A stretch of 64,000 bases of DNA, taken from positions 620,001-684,000 of the forward strand of contig NZ_JAUHQA010000001.1 in NCBI RefSeq assembly GCF_030418295.1. The letters run 5' to 3'. Position 1 is the stretch's first letter; every line of letters begins with the position of its first letter. Positions 1 to 9,032 of the stretch are shown here, piece after piece. The notes below the pieces were generated by a model, which searched no databases, was not told the DNA's origin, and worked only from the letters and a program-made list of their open reading frames with translations. The stretch is from Demequina muriae. GTDB lineage: Bacteria > Actinomycetota > Actinomycetes > Actinomycetales > Demequinaceae. A program made the translations under genes and the position numbers.

Positions 1-3000
1 CACCCGGTGTCGATGAACTGGTGGAAGTGGCGCACCGTGCTGATCCCGATCCCGCCTTCGTAGTAGCCGGACCAGGGATCCGATGCCTGGACCAAGGATT
101 TGGGCGTGTAGCGCACTCCCTCGTACATCGCGGAGCTCGCCGGCTGGAACAGGAACGCGGTCATGTGCGCGGGGTTGGACCCGGCTCCCGACCACCGGTA
201 GGCGCCGATGAACCGGTCTGCGATGTCAGCGGCAGAGGTCGTGCCTCCCACTCCGCCGCGGGCGGGGTCGCCGAGGATCCGGTACTGCGGCTCGATCATG
301 GGCGCGATGCCCTCGGAGTAGAGGATCTCCATCCCGAACTCCTTGTTCAGGCGCGTGAGGTTGGTGCCGCCCTCGAGCGTGTAGTGGTACCCGATGGCAT
401 CGATCCAGTCCACCGCGTCCGCGTGGTTGATCACTCGCGTCGCCACGTTCTCGCCGTTGCGGTACGAGTCGAGGGCGACGATCTTGATGTCCGCGTAGTC
501 GTAGCGCGCGTCCGCCGCGCCCGCCTCGTCCGCGATGCGCTTCGCGAACCACACGGTCCAGTCGAGCTCGTCGCTCATGTAGGCGTTGGACACCTCGTTC
601 TGAGCAGGGCTGAAGTAGTCGAACTCGATCCCGAACACGTCGTACGCGGCCTCGATCGTCTCGAGGTACCAGTCGTAGCGCAGCTCGTAGTCGCCGTTCG
701 TCCACGACGGCTCGGCCCAGCGCAGGGCCTCGAGCTTGATGTCGGGGTTGATGCTGAGCGCATCGGCTGCGAAGTGGAATCCTGCGCCGCGCAGCACGTC
801 TGCGGGCTCGTCCGCCGAGCGCTTGGTCGCCGGCTCGGTGCCCGATGACGTATCCACGTCGCCGCCCAGCTCGAGCTTGATGTGGTTGAGGCCCGCTCCG
901 GTGTCAGGGTCGAACAGGGACTCCATGATCGCCCAGTAGACGTCGGGGTGCTCCTCCTTGTAGTCCAGCAGCAGGTTGGAGGTGTTGTTCGCGGACACGG
1001 CGCCGAATCCACCGAAGTGGTTGAACGCCGCGCCGTCCCCATCGCGTTCGACGTCCTCGCCATCGACGATGATCTCGCTCCAGTCGATCGAGGGCCCACC
1101 CACGATCGCAGGAACGCCCATCATCTCGATCTCGGGGATCTCGAGCCATGAGCCGTTCACCTCGAAGGTGAGGCGAATGCCGGCGGCGTCCACCGGCGCG
1201 AACTCGAGCACGGATGGTTCGTCGTTGGTCACGGGGCCGAACTGCGCCGGCTCCGCGGCGCGCCACGTGTCATCGGCAGGGTCGAGATATTCGACCCCGA
1301 CGTCGTCGATCTGGCCCTCGGTGTTGGTGAACTCGACGGTGTCGACCTCCCACGCGCTGGCGAACTCGGCCGTGAAGCTGACCTCGGCAGGGCGGGTGGC
1401 CTGGGATGCCCACGTGCCCCACATCGTCGAGGTGTCGCCGTCGCATGCCTGTGCGGGGGGCAGCGTCTCGTACTGCGTCTGGTGCGTGGAGGCCGAGACC
1501 GTCGTGCCGGGGGCGACGCACACGTTGACAGGCTCCGCCGGGGGCACCTCGGTTCCGAGCACCGCGATCTCGCCGATCTTCAGGTACGACCCGTTGGTGT
1601 CGAACGTGACGCGCAGACCGGTGGCGTCCACGGGATCGATGTCGAGCTGCTGGCTCTCCCCCGTCACCACCGCGCCGAAGGTGGCGGGCGTGACGTCGCG
1701 CCACGTGCCGTCGGCGGGGTCTCGGTACTCGATGCTGCCGCCGTCGATGGTGCCCTCGTTGTTGGTGAACGCCACGCGCTCCACGCTCCAGGGGCGGGTG
1801 AACGAGGCGGTGAAGGTCGCCTGATCGGGCCGTTGGCCCTCCGACGCCCACGTCGACCACGGAGTACTGGTGTCGCCGTCGCATGCGTTCGCGGCGGGCA
1901 GCGTCTCGTACTGGGTCTGGTGGAAGGAGTCGCTCACCGTGGTGCCCGGCTGCGTGCACACGTTGAGCGGTCCCTCCACCACGAGCGTGGCCTGCACCAT
2001 GCGTCCGGCCAGAGGCCCGTCATTCACGTGGCCGCTGAGCGCGTGGGTGCCCGCGCCGGCGAACGCGGCATCGAGGTCAGCCTCGCTCCACGCGGCCGTG
2101 ACGCCGGTGATCGTCTCGCCCCCCACCTCGATCGAGAACTCCGGGTCGAAGCTGTCGCGATCGTCGAGGTGAGCGGTCAGCTCGACCTCGGGAAGCGAGC
2201 GGAACAGGGTGGCGTTGGTCGGGTCCCACTCCCCCACGTTCTCGATGCTGATGCTGCCGCTGTCCGAGTCGACCTGGATGGGCGCCCAGACGTAGCGCGA
2301 CCCCTGGCCCGCGGATCCGGTGCTCGGGTCGACGGCCCAGCGGTCACCCATGTACGCGTAGTGGCCGGCCTCGGCGTCGAGAGTGACGACGAAGGTGGGC
2401 TGGGAGTCGAAGCACTCCGCGGGGCTCGCGGTGCCCACTCCGGTGCGCGACGGATCTCCCACGCACGGGTTGGCGGGGTCGAGCCGCTCCCACTGACCGG
2501 TGGCGGGATGGCCGTTGTCGTCGCCGACCACCGCCTCGGTGGGGGTGATCATCGAGCGCGAGCGATACGCCACCACAGGCGTCGATGCCCAGCCGTCGGT
2601 GCCCGACGTGATCATGTAGTACCAGTCGTCGTGCTTGAAGACGCTCGAGGCCTCGCGCGAGAAGTCGGGCAGCACGCGCGTGGAGAAGTCCTCGCCGAGA
2701 ACGGCGTCCGTCCCCTCCTCGAGAGGGCCCGTGTAGTCCGCGTTGAGGCGCGACACGTACATCCACTTGTTCATCTCGGAGGAGTAGACGGCATAGGCGT
2801 CGTCCGATGCGGGGTCGACGGTGTGGACGCCCGCATCCTGGAACACGGTCATGTCGCGCGCGTCGCCTTCGCGCCCGCTCGGCGGCACGCCTTCTGAGTA
2901 GTTCATCTTGGTCGTGTTCACGAGCTTGAACGGGCCCCACGGGGTGTCCGACGTGGCGAACCCCATCTCCGCGCGCGAGTATCGCGAACCGATCTCGCGG

Positions 3001-3788
3001 TCGGCGGGGTCCCCGCCCTCCTCGACCCATCGGATCAGGTCGGCACTCGTGGCCAGCGGACCATCGGCGTGATAAATGATCACGAACTTCTGGGTCTTCG
3101 CATTCCAGAGCATCTTGGGACGCTCCATGATGTTGATGTTGCCGTTGAGTCGATACGAGGCGTGGGCGAGCGCCTGCTCGTCGTATGTCGCCGCGATGCC
3201 CGCGGCCTCGTCCGCCCATGTCTCGACGTACGGCTGCACGAACGCGCGCGCCTCGTCGATCTGGTCCTGGGTCGACTCCGCGTCGGGCGCGGTCTTGTTC
3301 GCCGTGGTCTTGATCTCGTCGACCCTCGCCTGGTCCACCTCGACGCGGGTGCCGTCCTCGCTCACGTCGAGCGTGAAGAACTGGTGGCTCGGGAGCACTC
3401 GCCCCATGTCGTTCCACGTGGTGAGGTCAGTCGACCAGTAGCCGCGCACCCCGTCCACGGGCCGGGTCGCGTTGGTCTTGTCCTCGCCGTACCAGAGCCA
3501 CACGTCCTGGCCCTGGGTGCCGTCGCCCGTGATGTCCAGGCCCACGTCGGACTCGGACACCTGCACGACGGAACCGCCGTGGGCCGCAACCGCGTCGCCG
3601 TCCGTATCGAGCCACGGCGTGCCGTCGGGCGCGGGGATGTGGCCTGGCGACGCGGCCTGCGCGGGGCTCGCACCCACGCCGGACACTGCGGTCAGGGTGC
3701 CGAGGATGAGGGCCATCACGATGGCGAAGGCGGCGAGGCCCCGCGACCTCGAAGGGCGGGCCACGATGGCAGGGACGTGAGTGAGCAC
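1..3788 (-). CDS. Secreted multidomain glycoside hydrolase (GH43-like + discoidin-like x2 + GH59-like), partial
   Basis: One open frame runs from GTG at 3788 (AAAGGAG Shine-Dalgarno about 6 nt upstream) off the left edge, giving 1262 visible codons. Residues 1-45 are a Sec signal ending near AQA. Residues ~50-520 look like a GH43 exo-beta-1,3-galactanase-type propeller (HGGSVVQ, STDLTTWND, ERPKMLWN, IIYHADG). A short Ig-like segment (~545-605) is followed by two F5/8 type C-like modules (~609-750 and ~751-890), both with a Cys, a QTQYETLP motif and ACDGDTST. From ~895 the sequence resembles the GH59 galactocerebrosidase barrel (HFGGFGAVSANN, HIKLELGGDVD, GTEPATKR). The role is probably extracellular attack on galactose-rich side chains of a plant polymer. 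The substrate is inferred, and the C-terminus lies outside the window. Confidence 0.85.
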   Translation of the reverse strand, partial: MLTHVPAIVARPSRSRGLAAFAIVMALILGTLTAVSGVGASPAQAASPGHIPAPDGTPWLDTDGDAVAAHGGSVVQVSESDVGLDITGDGTQGQDVWLWYGEDKTNATRPVDGVRGYWSTDLTTWNDMGRVLPSHQFFTLDVSEDGTRVEVDQARVDEIKTTANKTAPDAESTQDQIDEARAFVQPYVETWADEAAGIAATYDEQALAHASYRLNGNINIMERPKMLWNAKTQKFVIIYHADGPLATSADLIRWVEEGGDPADREIGSRYSRAEMGFATSDTPWGPFKLVNTTKMNYSEGVPPSGREGDARDMTVFQDAGVHTVDPASDDAYAVYSSEMNKWMYVSRLNADYTGPLEEGTDAVLGEDFSTRVLPDFSREASSVFKHDDWYYMITSGTDGWASTPVVAYRSRSMITPTEAVVGDDNGHPATGQWERLDPANPCVGDPSRTGVGTASPAECFDSQPTFVVTLDAEAGHYAYMGDRWAVDPSTGSAGQGSRYVWAPIQVDSDSGSISIENVGEWDPTNATLFRSLPEVELTAHLDDRDSFDPEFSIEVGGETITGVTAAWSEADLDAAFAGAGTHALSGHVNDGPLAGRMVQATLVVEGPLNVCTQPGTTVSDSFHQTQYETLPAANACDGDTSTPWSTWASEGQRPDQATFTASFTRPWSVERVAFTNNEGTIDGGSIEYRDPADGTWRDVTPATFGAVVTGESQQLDIDPVDATGLRVTFDTNGSYLKIGEIAVLGTEVPPAEPVNVCVAPGTTVSASTHQTQYETLPPAQACDGDTSTMWGTWASQATRPAEVSFTAEFASAWEVDTVEFTNTEGQIDDVGVEYLDPADDTWRAAEPAQFGPVTNDEPSVLEFAPVDAAGIRLTFEVNGSWLEIPEIEMMGVPAIVGGPSIDWSEIIVDGEDVERDGDGAAFNHFGGFGAVSANNTSNLLLDYKEEHPDVYWAIMESLFDPDTGAGLNHIKLELGGDVDTSSGTEPATKRSADEPADVLRGAGFHFAADALSINPDIKLEALRWAEPSWTNGDYELRYDWYLETIEAAYDVFGIEFDYFSPAQNEVSNAYMSDELDWTVWFAKRIADEAGAADARYDYADIKIVALDSYRNGENVATRVINHADAVDWIDAIGYHYTLEGGTNLTRLNKEFGMEILYSEGIAPMIEPQYRILGDPARGGVGGTTSAADIADRFIGAYRWSGAGSNPAHMTAFLFQPASSAMYEGVRYTPKSLVQASDPWSGYYEGGIGISTVRHFHQFIDTG

Positions 3789-3821
3789 GAGTTCTCCTTT
3801 GAATTCGTCAGCTCGCCGCGC

Positions 3822-3841
3822 ATGTTCGTTTATGTTCGTTT
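3822..3841. promoter_or_regulatory. Tandem ATGTTCGTTT repeat, candidate DeoR-type operator
   Basis: Two perfect adjacent copies of ATGTTCGTTT lie 34 bp upstream of the secreted glycosidase start, in the divergent region shared with the acetyltransferase fusion. The 9-mer TGTTCGTTT recurs, inverted, at 17200-17208 before the heparinase gene. TTCGTTT-type direct repeats are typical of DeoR-family sites, and a regulator with a DeoR helix-turn-helix lies at 19119. Binding is inferred. Confidence 0.5.
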
Positions 3842-3987
3842 AATGGTGCATTAAGCGCGGCTTTGCACGACATTAACTAGTCGTGCTTGACTCGTCAAGA
3901 GATGTGCACGTCGAAACGATCTGTCGTGCGATTCCGATGCGCACCTCTGTTCCCGCCCACCCCTCACCCGAAGGGACGCACGCCGAG

Positions 3988-5664
3988 ATGACCGCACCAT
4001 TCGATGCGCACCACTACGACGTGGCGCCCTGGGAGTTCTGGGAGCACGCCACGGAGGAGGAGGTCGCTGAGCAGCTCTCCCTGCAGCGCGCCTTCCTCGA
4101 TCGGCATCCGCACTGCTCGCTGGGAGACCAGTGCTTCATCTCCCCCCTGGCCGCCGTGCAGCCGGGCACGATCCACGTGGGCGACCGCACCACGATCGCC
4201 GCTCGAGCGCACCTCGACGGCGACGTGACCATCGGCGCAGACTGCTCCGTCAACGTCGACTGCGCCGTGCGCGGTCGCGTTCGCATCGGCGACTCCACCC
4301 GCGTGGGCGCTCGCACCTCGATCGTCGGCTTCAATCACGGATTCGACGCGGAGCCCGAGGTGTTCCGTCAGCCCCACACGAGCCGCGGCATCCTCATCGG
4401 CACCGACGTGTGGATCGGCGCGGGCGTGACGATCGTGGACGGCGTGACGGTGGGCGACAAGGCCGTGATCGGCGCCGGCGCTGTGGTGACCAGGGACGTG
4501 CCGGCCGGCGCCATCGCCGTCGGAAACCCTGCGCGCGTGACGCGCTGGCGGGTGCCGCCCGCACACGATGCCTCCCTCGCGACTGCGCTGCGGAACCTCG
4601 GGACAGCGGCGGCGCGCGACCTGCCGGACATCCTGGCTGAGGCCTGGAACCCCGATGCAGGCGGCGGGCTGTTCAGCGACGCCCCCGGCTCGCCGCCCAG
4701 CCTGCGCGCCCAGTGCGACGCGATCGAGCTGTCCACGGCCCTCCTGAGTCAGGTGCCACCACAGCGCACCCTCGAGGGACACCGCGCCCTGCTCGAGTCG
4801 CTGCAGGACCCCACCACCGGACTGTTCCACGAGTGCGCCCCCGATGGCACGGTCGGCGACCGCTCGCTAACGTTCGCCGACCCTGACGCGAGCTACACGG
4901 TGCTCGCGGCCGGCTACGCACTGCGACTGCTCGGCGCGGGGCCCCCTCACGGCTTCGCCCACGTCAGCCAGGCGGACGCCGCCGCGATGGTCGCCCTCCT
5001 CGACTCGCTCCCCTGGCGCGGTGACGCGTGGACCGCGGGACACCAGGTCGACGCCCTCGGAACGTCCCTCCTGTGGGACTGGGACCGTCCCGACTCAGGG
5101 GCTCGCGCCCACCTGCGCACACTGCTCGGCTGGCTGGTCGGTGCGGCATCCCCCGAGACCGGGATGTGGGGGGCGCCCAGCGAGGATGGCGACCTCCTCG
5201 ACGTGGTCAACGGCTACTACCGGACCACGCGCGGCACCTTTGCCCAGTTCGGCGTGGCCCCGCCTCACTCCGCACGCGTCGTGGACACGGTGCTCACGCA
5301 TGCGCGGTCCGCGCGGCGCTTCTCGCCGTCGCGACAGAACGCCTGCAACGTGCTCGACGTGCTCCACCCCCTGTGGCTCGTTCGTCGCTCCACCCGGCAT
5401 CGATCGACAGAGGTGGACGAGGTCGCGCTGCGACTGCTGCAGGACGCGATCACGCATTACGTGCCCGGTGAGGGCTTCCCGTTCGCGGCGAGCGATGCCG
5501 AGGGCGCGACCTCCGATCAGCGCCGGCCAGGCCTCCAGGGCACAGAGATGTGGCTCAGCATCGTCTGGTATGCCGCAGACCTGCTGGGCCTGTCAGGCCA
5601 CCTGCCGTACGAGCCCCGGGGCGTGCATCGGCCCTCTCCCGCGCTCGCCTTGACGCGCTTCTGA
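3988..5664 (+). CDS. Hexapeptide-repeat acetyltransferase fused to an alpha-helical toroid domain
   Basis: About 558 residues from ATG 3988; upstream in-frame starts at 3883 and 3937 exist but lack a Shine-Dalgarno. Residues ~10-190 are a left-handed beta-helix O-acetyltransferase of the maltose/galactoside acetyltransferase type: successive IGxx hexapeptides, a FNHGFD loop with a candidate catalytic His, and the closing VGNPARV motif. Residues ~200-558 are helical (repeated ALLESLQDPTTGLF-like and WDWDRP segments) and recall the alpha/alpha barrels of terpene cyclase or prenyltransferase-like proteins. The gene faces away from the glycosidase across the TTCGTTT repeats, so it probably belongs to the same carbohydrate programme. 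Neither acetyl acceptor nor toroid function can be named. Confidence 0.75.
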   Translation: MTAPFDAHHYDVAPWEFWEHATEEEVAEQLSLQRAFLDRHPHCSLGDQCFISPLAAVQPGTIHVGDRTTIAARAHLDGDVTIGADCSVNVDCAVRGRVRIGDSTRVGARTSIVGFNHGFDAEPEVFRQPHTSRGILIGTDVWIGAGVTIVDGVTVGDKAVIGAGAVVTRDVPAGAIAVGNPARVTRWRVPPAHDASLATALRNLGTAAARDLPDILAEAWNPDAGGGLFSDAPGSPPSLRAQCDAIELSTALLSQVPPQRTLEGHRALLESLQDPTTGLFHECAPDGTVGDRSLTFADPDASYTVLAAGYALRLLGAGPPHGFAHVSQADAAAMVALLDSLPWRGDAWTAGHQVDALGTSLLWDWDRPDSGARAHLRTLLGWLVGAASPETGMWGAPSEDGDLLDVVNGYYRTTRGTFAQFGVAPPHSARVVDTVLTHARSARRFSPSRQNACNVLDVLHPLWLVRRSTRHRSTEVDEVALRLLQDAITHYVPGEGFPFAASDAEGATSDQRRPGLQGTEMWLSIVWYAADLLGLSGHLPYEPRGVHRPSPALALTRF

Positions 5665-5685
5665 CGGCCGCGCCCCCGCTCGCGG

Positions 5686-6789
5686 TCAGCGGTCCACCCG
5701 GGCGCCGCCGCCTCCCGCGAGCTTGAACACGTCTGCGGCCGAGGCCATCGAGGTGTCGCCCGGCGTCGTCATCGCCAAGGCGCCGTGCGCGGCACCCCAC
5801 TCCACCGCGGTCCGCAGGCCCTCGCCCGCGAGCAGTCCAGCGATGAGTCCAGACGCGAACGAGTCACCCCCTCCCACGCGGTCGAAGATCTCCAGATCGG
5901 GCCGGTGCGTCGCGTGCACGATCCCGCTCTCGCGAGACCATGCGAGGGCGCCCCAGTCGTTGATGGTGGCGCTGCGCACCGTGCGCATCGTGGTGGCGAC
6001 CACCGCGAAGTTCGGGTACTGACGGGTGACCTCGGCGATCATCGCCTCGAAGCCGCTCACGTCGAGTTCGTCGAGCGACGCGTCGACGCCAGGGACCTCG
6101 AAACCCAGCGCGGCGGTGAAGTCCTCCTCGTTTCCGAGCATCACGTCGACGAGCGGCGCGATGCGTCGGTTGACCTCCTGAGCACGCTCGCGACCGCCCA
6201 CCGCCTTCCACAGGCTCGGGCGATAGTTGAGGTCGTACGAGACCACGACCGAGTGCCGGCGCGCCGCCTCCAGCGCAGCCACGACGGTGTCAGCCGCGGT
6301 GTCGGACAGCGCGGCGAAGATCCCGCCGGTGTGCAGCCACCGCACTCCCGACGAGAACAGCGCGTCCCAGTCCACCTCGTCCGCCGCCAGCAGCGATGCG
6401 GCCGTGTGACCACGGTCCGAGACACCCACCGCTCCGCGCACGCCGAAGCCGCGCTCCGTGAAGTTGAGCCCGTTGCGGGCGGCGCGACCCACGCCGTCGA
6501 AGTCTCGCCACCGAATCCACGAGGCGTCGACGCCGCCCGCCATGATCAGTCCCTCGACGAGCCGTCCGACCTCGTTGTCCACGAGCGACGTCACGACCGC
6601 CGCGCGGTGGCCGAACACGCGGGCCAGCCCGCGTGCGACGTTGTACTCGCCGCCGCCCTCGTAGGCGTCGAAGCTGCGCGCGGTGCGCACTCGGCCCTGG
6701 CCGGGGTCGAGCCTCAGCATCACCTCACCGAGGGACACCACGTCGTAGGCGCACTCCTGCGCGGGGCGCACTGCCAGATCCTTCGCCAT
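5686..6789 (-). CDS. kdgK: 2-keto-3-deoxygluconate kinase (PfkB family)
   Basis: A 367-residue ribokinase/PfkB-fold sugar kinase. It carries the N-terminal substrate region (SLGEVMLRLDPG, GGGEYNVARGLAR) and the C-terminal catalytic signature DRVGGGDSFASG with the anion-hole GGGD. It should phosphorylate 2-keto-3-deoxygluconate to KDPG in the cytosol, the step before the aldolase encoded immediately upstream. The start ATG at 6789 overlaps the aldolase stop (ATGA), indicating coupled translation; longer in-frame starts would run into the aldolase gene. The assignment to KDG rather than another ketose rests mainly on the operon. It is the last gene of the operon. Confidence 0.85.
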   Translation of the reverse strand: MAKDLAVRPAQECAYDVVSLGEVMLRLDPGQGRVRTARSFDAYEGGGEYNVARGLARVFGHRAAVVTSLVDNEVGRLVEGLIMAGGVDASWIRWRDFDGVGRAARNGLNFTERGFGVRGAVGVSDRGHTAASLLAADEVDWDALFSSGVRWLHTGGIFAALSDTAADTVVAALEAARRHSVVVSYDLNYRPSLWKAVGGRERAQEVNRRIAPLVDVMLGNEEDFTAALGFEVPGVDASLDELDVSGFEAMIAEVTRQYPNFAVVATTMRTVRSATINDWGALAWSRESGIVHATHRPDLEIFDRVGGGDSFASGLIAGLLAGEGLRTAVEWGAAHGALAMTTPGDTSMASAADVFKLAGGGGARVDR

Positions 6790-7433
6790 CACTCCTCCTT
6801 CGTCGCCGCCGACACCGCCGCCGCGACCTGTCGTCGAATCTCTTCGCCATCGCCGTTCCGGAGCGCCTCCCGGGGCACCATCCACGAGCCTCCGACCGCG
6901 CTGACGGCGGGAATCGCGAGGTACTGGGCCACGTCATCGGCGCCGATGCCCCCGGTCGGGACGAACGAGACCCCCGCGAACGGCGCGGCGAGCGCACGAA
7001 TCGCGGCGGGGCCTCCCGAGGTGCTCGCCGGGAAGAACTTGACCGTGGTCACGCCAGCCGTGAGCGCGGCCTGCACTTCCGTCGCCGTCACGGCACCGGG
7101 CAGCGCGGCCACACCCCGCTCGTGGCAGCGCGCGATGACCTCGGCCGAGGTGCCAGGGCTGACGATGTACTGCGCCCCGGCGTCGACCGCACGGTCCACC
7201 TGGTCCACGGTGAGGACGGTGCCCGCCCCCACCAGCAGGTCGCCGCGTGCCGCGAGCGTCGCGATGGCGTCCAGGGCCCCGGGAGTCCGGAGGGTGACCT
7301 CCGCCACCGGCAGCCCGCCACCCACCAGACCGTCGCCGAGCAGCGTTGCCGCGGACGGGTCCTCGATGACGATCACGGGCACCAGCCGATGCCGGGCGAG
7401 CTCCGCGAGGACGGGGTGGCCCGCCGCGCTCAT
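6789..7433 (-). CDS. eda: KDPG/KHG aldolase
   Basis: A 214-residue class I aldolase of the KDPG/KHG family, close to the usual ~210. The Schiff-base Lys sits in TTVKFFPAS, with LVGAGTVLT and the phosphate loop VPTGGIGADD also present. It splits KDPG into pyruvate and glyceraldehyde 3-phosphate, ending the uronate branch. An upstream ATG at 7445 exists, but ATG 7433 overlaps the kduD stop in an ATGA arrangement as at other junctions here, so 7433 is preferred. Confidence 0.88.
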   Translation of the reverse strand: MSAAGHPVLAELARHRLVPVIVIEDPSAATLLGDGLVGGGLPVAEVTLRTPGALDAIATLAARGDLLVGAGTVLTVDQVDRAVDAGAQYIVSPGTSAEVIARCHERGVAALPGAVTATEVQAALTAGVTTVKFFPASTSGGPAAIRALAAPFAGVSFVPTGGIGADDVAQYLAIPAVSAVGGSWMVPREALRNGDGEEIRRQVAAAVSAATKEE

Positions 7434-8197
7434 CGCGCCAGCCATCCGCCGTCAACCGGAATGGTCGCACCGTTGATGTATGCACCCGCTCGCGAGGCGA
7501 GCAGGACGACGGCGCCCTGCAGATCCTCGGGTACTCCCCACCGGGCGGCAGGAATGCGCGCAAGAATCGACGCCGAGCGCTCGGCATCGGCCCGCAGGGG
7601 CGCCGTGTTGTCCGTGGCCATGTATCCGGGCGCGATCGCGTTGACGGTGATCCCGCTCGCGGCCCACTCGTTCGCGAAGGCGCGCGTCAGCCCCATCACC
7701 CCGTGCTTGGAGGCGGTGTAGGACGGGACGTTGATGCCGCCCTGATACGACAGCATCGACGCGATGTTCACGATCGACCCGCGACCGGCCTCGGCCATGC
7801 CCGCGGCGGCGGCCTGCGACAGGTGGAAGACGGCGTCGAGGTTCACGCGCATCACGTCATCCCAGTCCTGAGCGGAGTGCTCGAGCGCGGGCGCCCGGCG
7901 AATGATGCCGGCGTTGTTGACCAGGACGTCGAGCGAGCCGAGTTCGGCCACCACCGATGCGACCACTGCCCGGAGGTCACTCGGCGAGGCCTCCAGGAAG
8001 TCGCACGCGACGGGCATGGCGCGTCTGCCCAAAGCCGTGACCTCCTCGGCCACCTCGGGAGCGCCCGAGCGGTCGAGGAGGGCGATGTCCGCACCGGCCT
8101 CCGCCAGCGCGAGGGCGAGGCCGCGACCGAGGCCGCGACCTGCCCCCGTGACGAGCGCGACCGTGCCGTCCAGACGGAACGAGTCGAGGATCATCAT
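7430..8197 (-). CDS. kduD: 2-deoxy-D-gluconate 3-dehydrogenase-like SDR
   Basis: A 255-residue classical short-chain dehydrogenase: TGAGRGLG cofactor loop, NNAG, catalytic Ser in NIASML and YTASK active site, and the C-terminal IPVDGGW. Its place between the KduI/IolB-like isomerase and the KDPG aldolase supports the KduD role, NAD(P)H reduction of 2,5-diketo-3-deoxygluconate to 2-keto-3-deoxygluconate. SDR substrate cannot be proven from sequence alone. It starts 6 nt after the isomerase stop. Confidence 0.82.
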   Translation of the reverse strand: MMILDSFRLDGTVALVTGAGRGLGRGLALALAEAGADIALLDRSGAPEVAEEVTALGRRAMPVACDFLEASPSDLRAVVASVVAELGSLDVLVNNAGIIRRAPALEHSAQDWDDVMRVNLDAVFHLSQAAAAGMAEAGRGSIVNIASMLSYQGGINVPSYTASKHGVMGLTRAFANEWAASGITVNAIAPGYMATDNTAPLRADAERSASILARIPAARWGVPEDLQGAVVLLASRAGAYINGATIPVDGGWLAR

Positions 8198-8203
8198 GAC
8201 CTC

Positions 8204-9028
8204 CTAGTGGCCCAGTGCGCGCAGCATCGGGACGGTGCGCGCGACCCAGCCCACATCGGGATCGTCGATCGCGCCCTGCGTGCGCTGCTCGCCTGCGAGG
8301 AACCACAGGAAGTACGTCTCGTAGCCGGGAGCCGAGACGAGCGTGTGGTACCCCTCGGGCATCATCTGCATCACGTTGTTGCGGATCGTGTAGTTCTCCT
8401 CGTCGCCCTCGTCAGTTGTGACGCGCGAGATGCCGAAACCGTCGCCGGGGTTCACGAGGTAGTAGTACATCTCCTCGTGGCGCGCCTCGCGGGGCAGGTC
8501 ATCCACCTTGTGGCGGTGCGGCGGGTAGGTCGCCCAGTTGCCGGAGGGGGTGAACGTCTCCCCCACGATCAGGCGGCGTGCCGGGAGGTCGGGCTGTGCG
8601 ACCTCGGTGAGGATCTGGTGGAAGTTGCGCGAGAAGTTCGCCGCGCCCCACCGGCCGTTCGCGACGCGATCGGGAGCGATGACGTACGGATCCACGTCCA
8701 GGTCGCTCGGCGCCGACGGCAGCGCGATCTGCACGTCCGTCACTGCGGTGAACGAGTAGTCGCGGCCCGCGGGAATGTAGACCGAGTGCGGCTTGCCCGC
8801 GAAGACGTTCGGGCGCCCGCCGACGGCGGCGAACGAGCTGTCGCCCACGCGGACGTCCACCTTGCCCCCCAGGACGACGGCGAGAATCTCGCGATCGCCC
8901 GAGTGGCCCTCGTGGCTCTGGCCCTTGGCGAGCCTGACGGTCGAGAAGTCGAGCAGCTCGCAGGGGTTGTGCGGCAGGGTGTTCAGCCCCTGCTCCGTGC
9001 CGATCTCGCTGTGGTACTTGGCGGTCAT
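8204..9028 (-). CDS. KduI/IolB-family isomerase
   Basis: A 274-residue double-cupin isomerase. The PSGNWATYPPHRHKVDD and ARHEEMYYY segments carry metal-binding His and Glu residues and match IolB (5-deoxyglucuronate isomerase) better than classical KduI. No other inositol genes are nearby. The neighbours instead call for 5-keto-4-deoxyuronate isomerase activity between the GH88 hydrolase and KduD. I infer the KduI reaction carried out by an IolB-like protein. A gap of only 4 nt separates it from the upstream FAH gene. Confidence 0.8.
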   Translation of the reverse strand: MTAKYHSEIGTEQGLNTLPHNPCELLDFSTVRLAKGQSHEGHSGDREILAVVLGGKVDVRVGDSSFAAVGGRPNVFAGKPHSVYIPAGRDYSFTAVTDVQIALPSAPSDLDVDPYVIAPDRVANGRWGAANFSRNFHQILTEVAQPDLPARRLIVGETFTPSGNWATYPPHRHKVDDLPREARHEEMYYYLVNPGDGFGISRVTTDEGDEENYTIRNNVMQMMPEGYHTLVSAPGYETYFLWFLAGEQRTQGAIDDPDVGWVARTVPMLRALGH

Positions 9029-9032
9029 GGTG

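Noticed and set aside
21-2897. Long plus-strand open frames opposite the secreted glycosidase
   Set aside because: They are antisense frames favoured by high GC; composition is Arg/Val/His-rich without domains, while the minus frame has clear glycosidase motifs.
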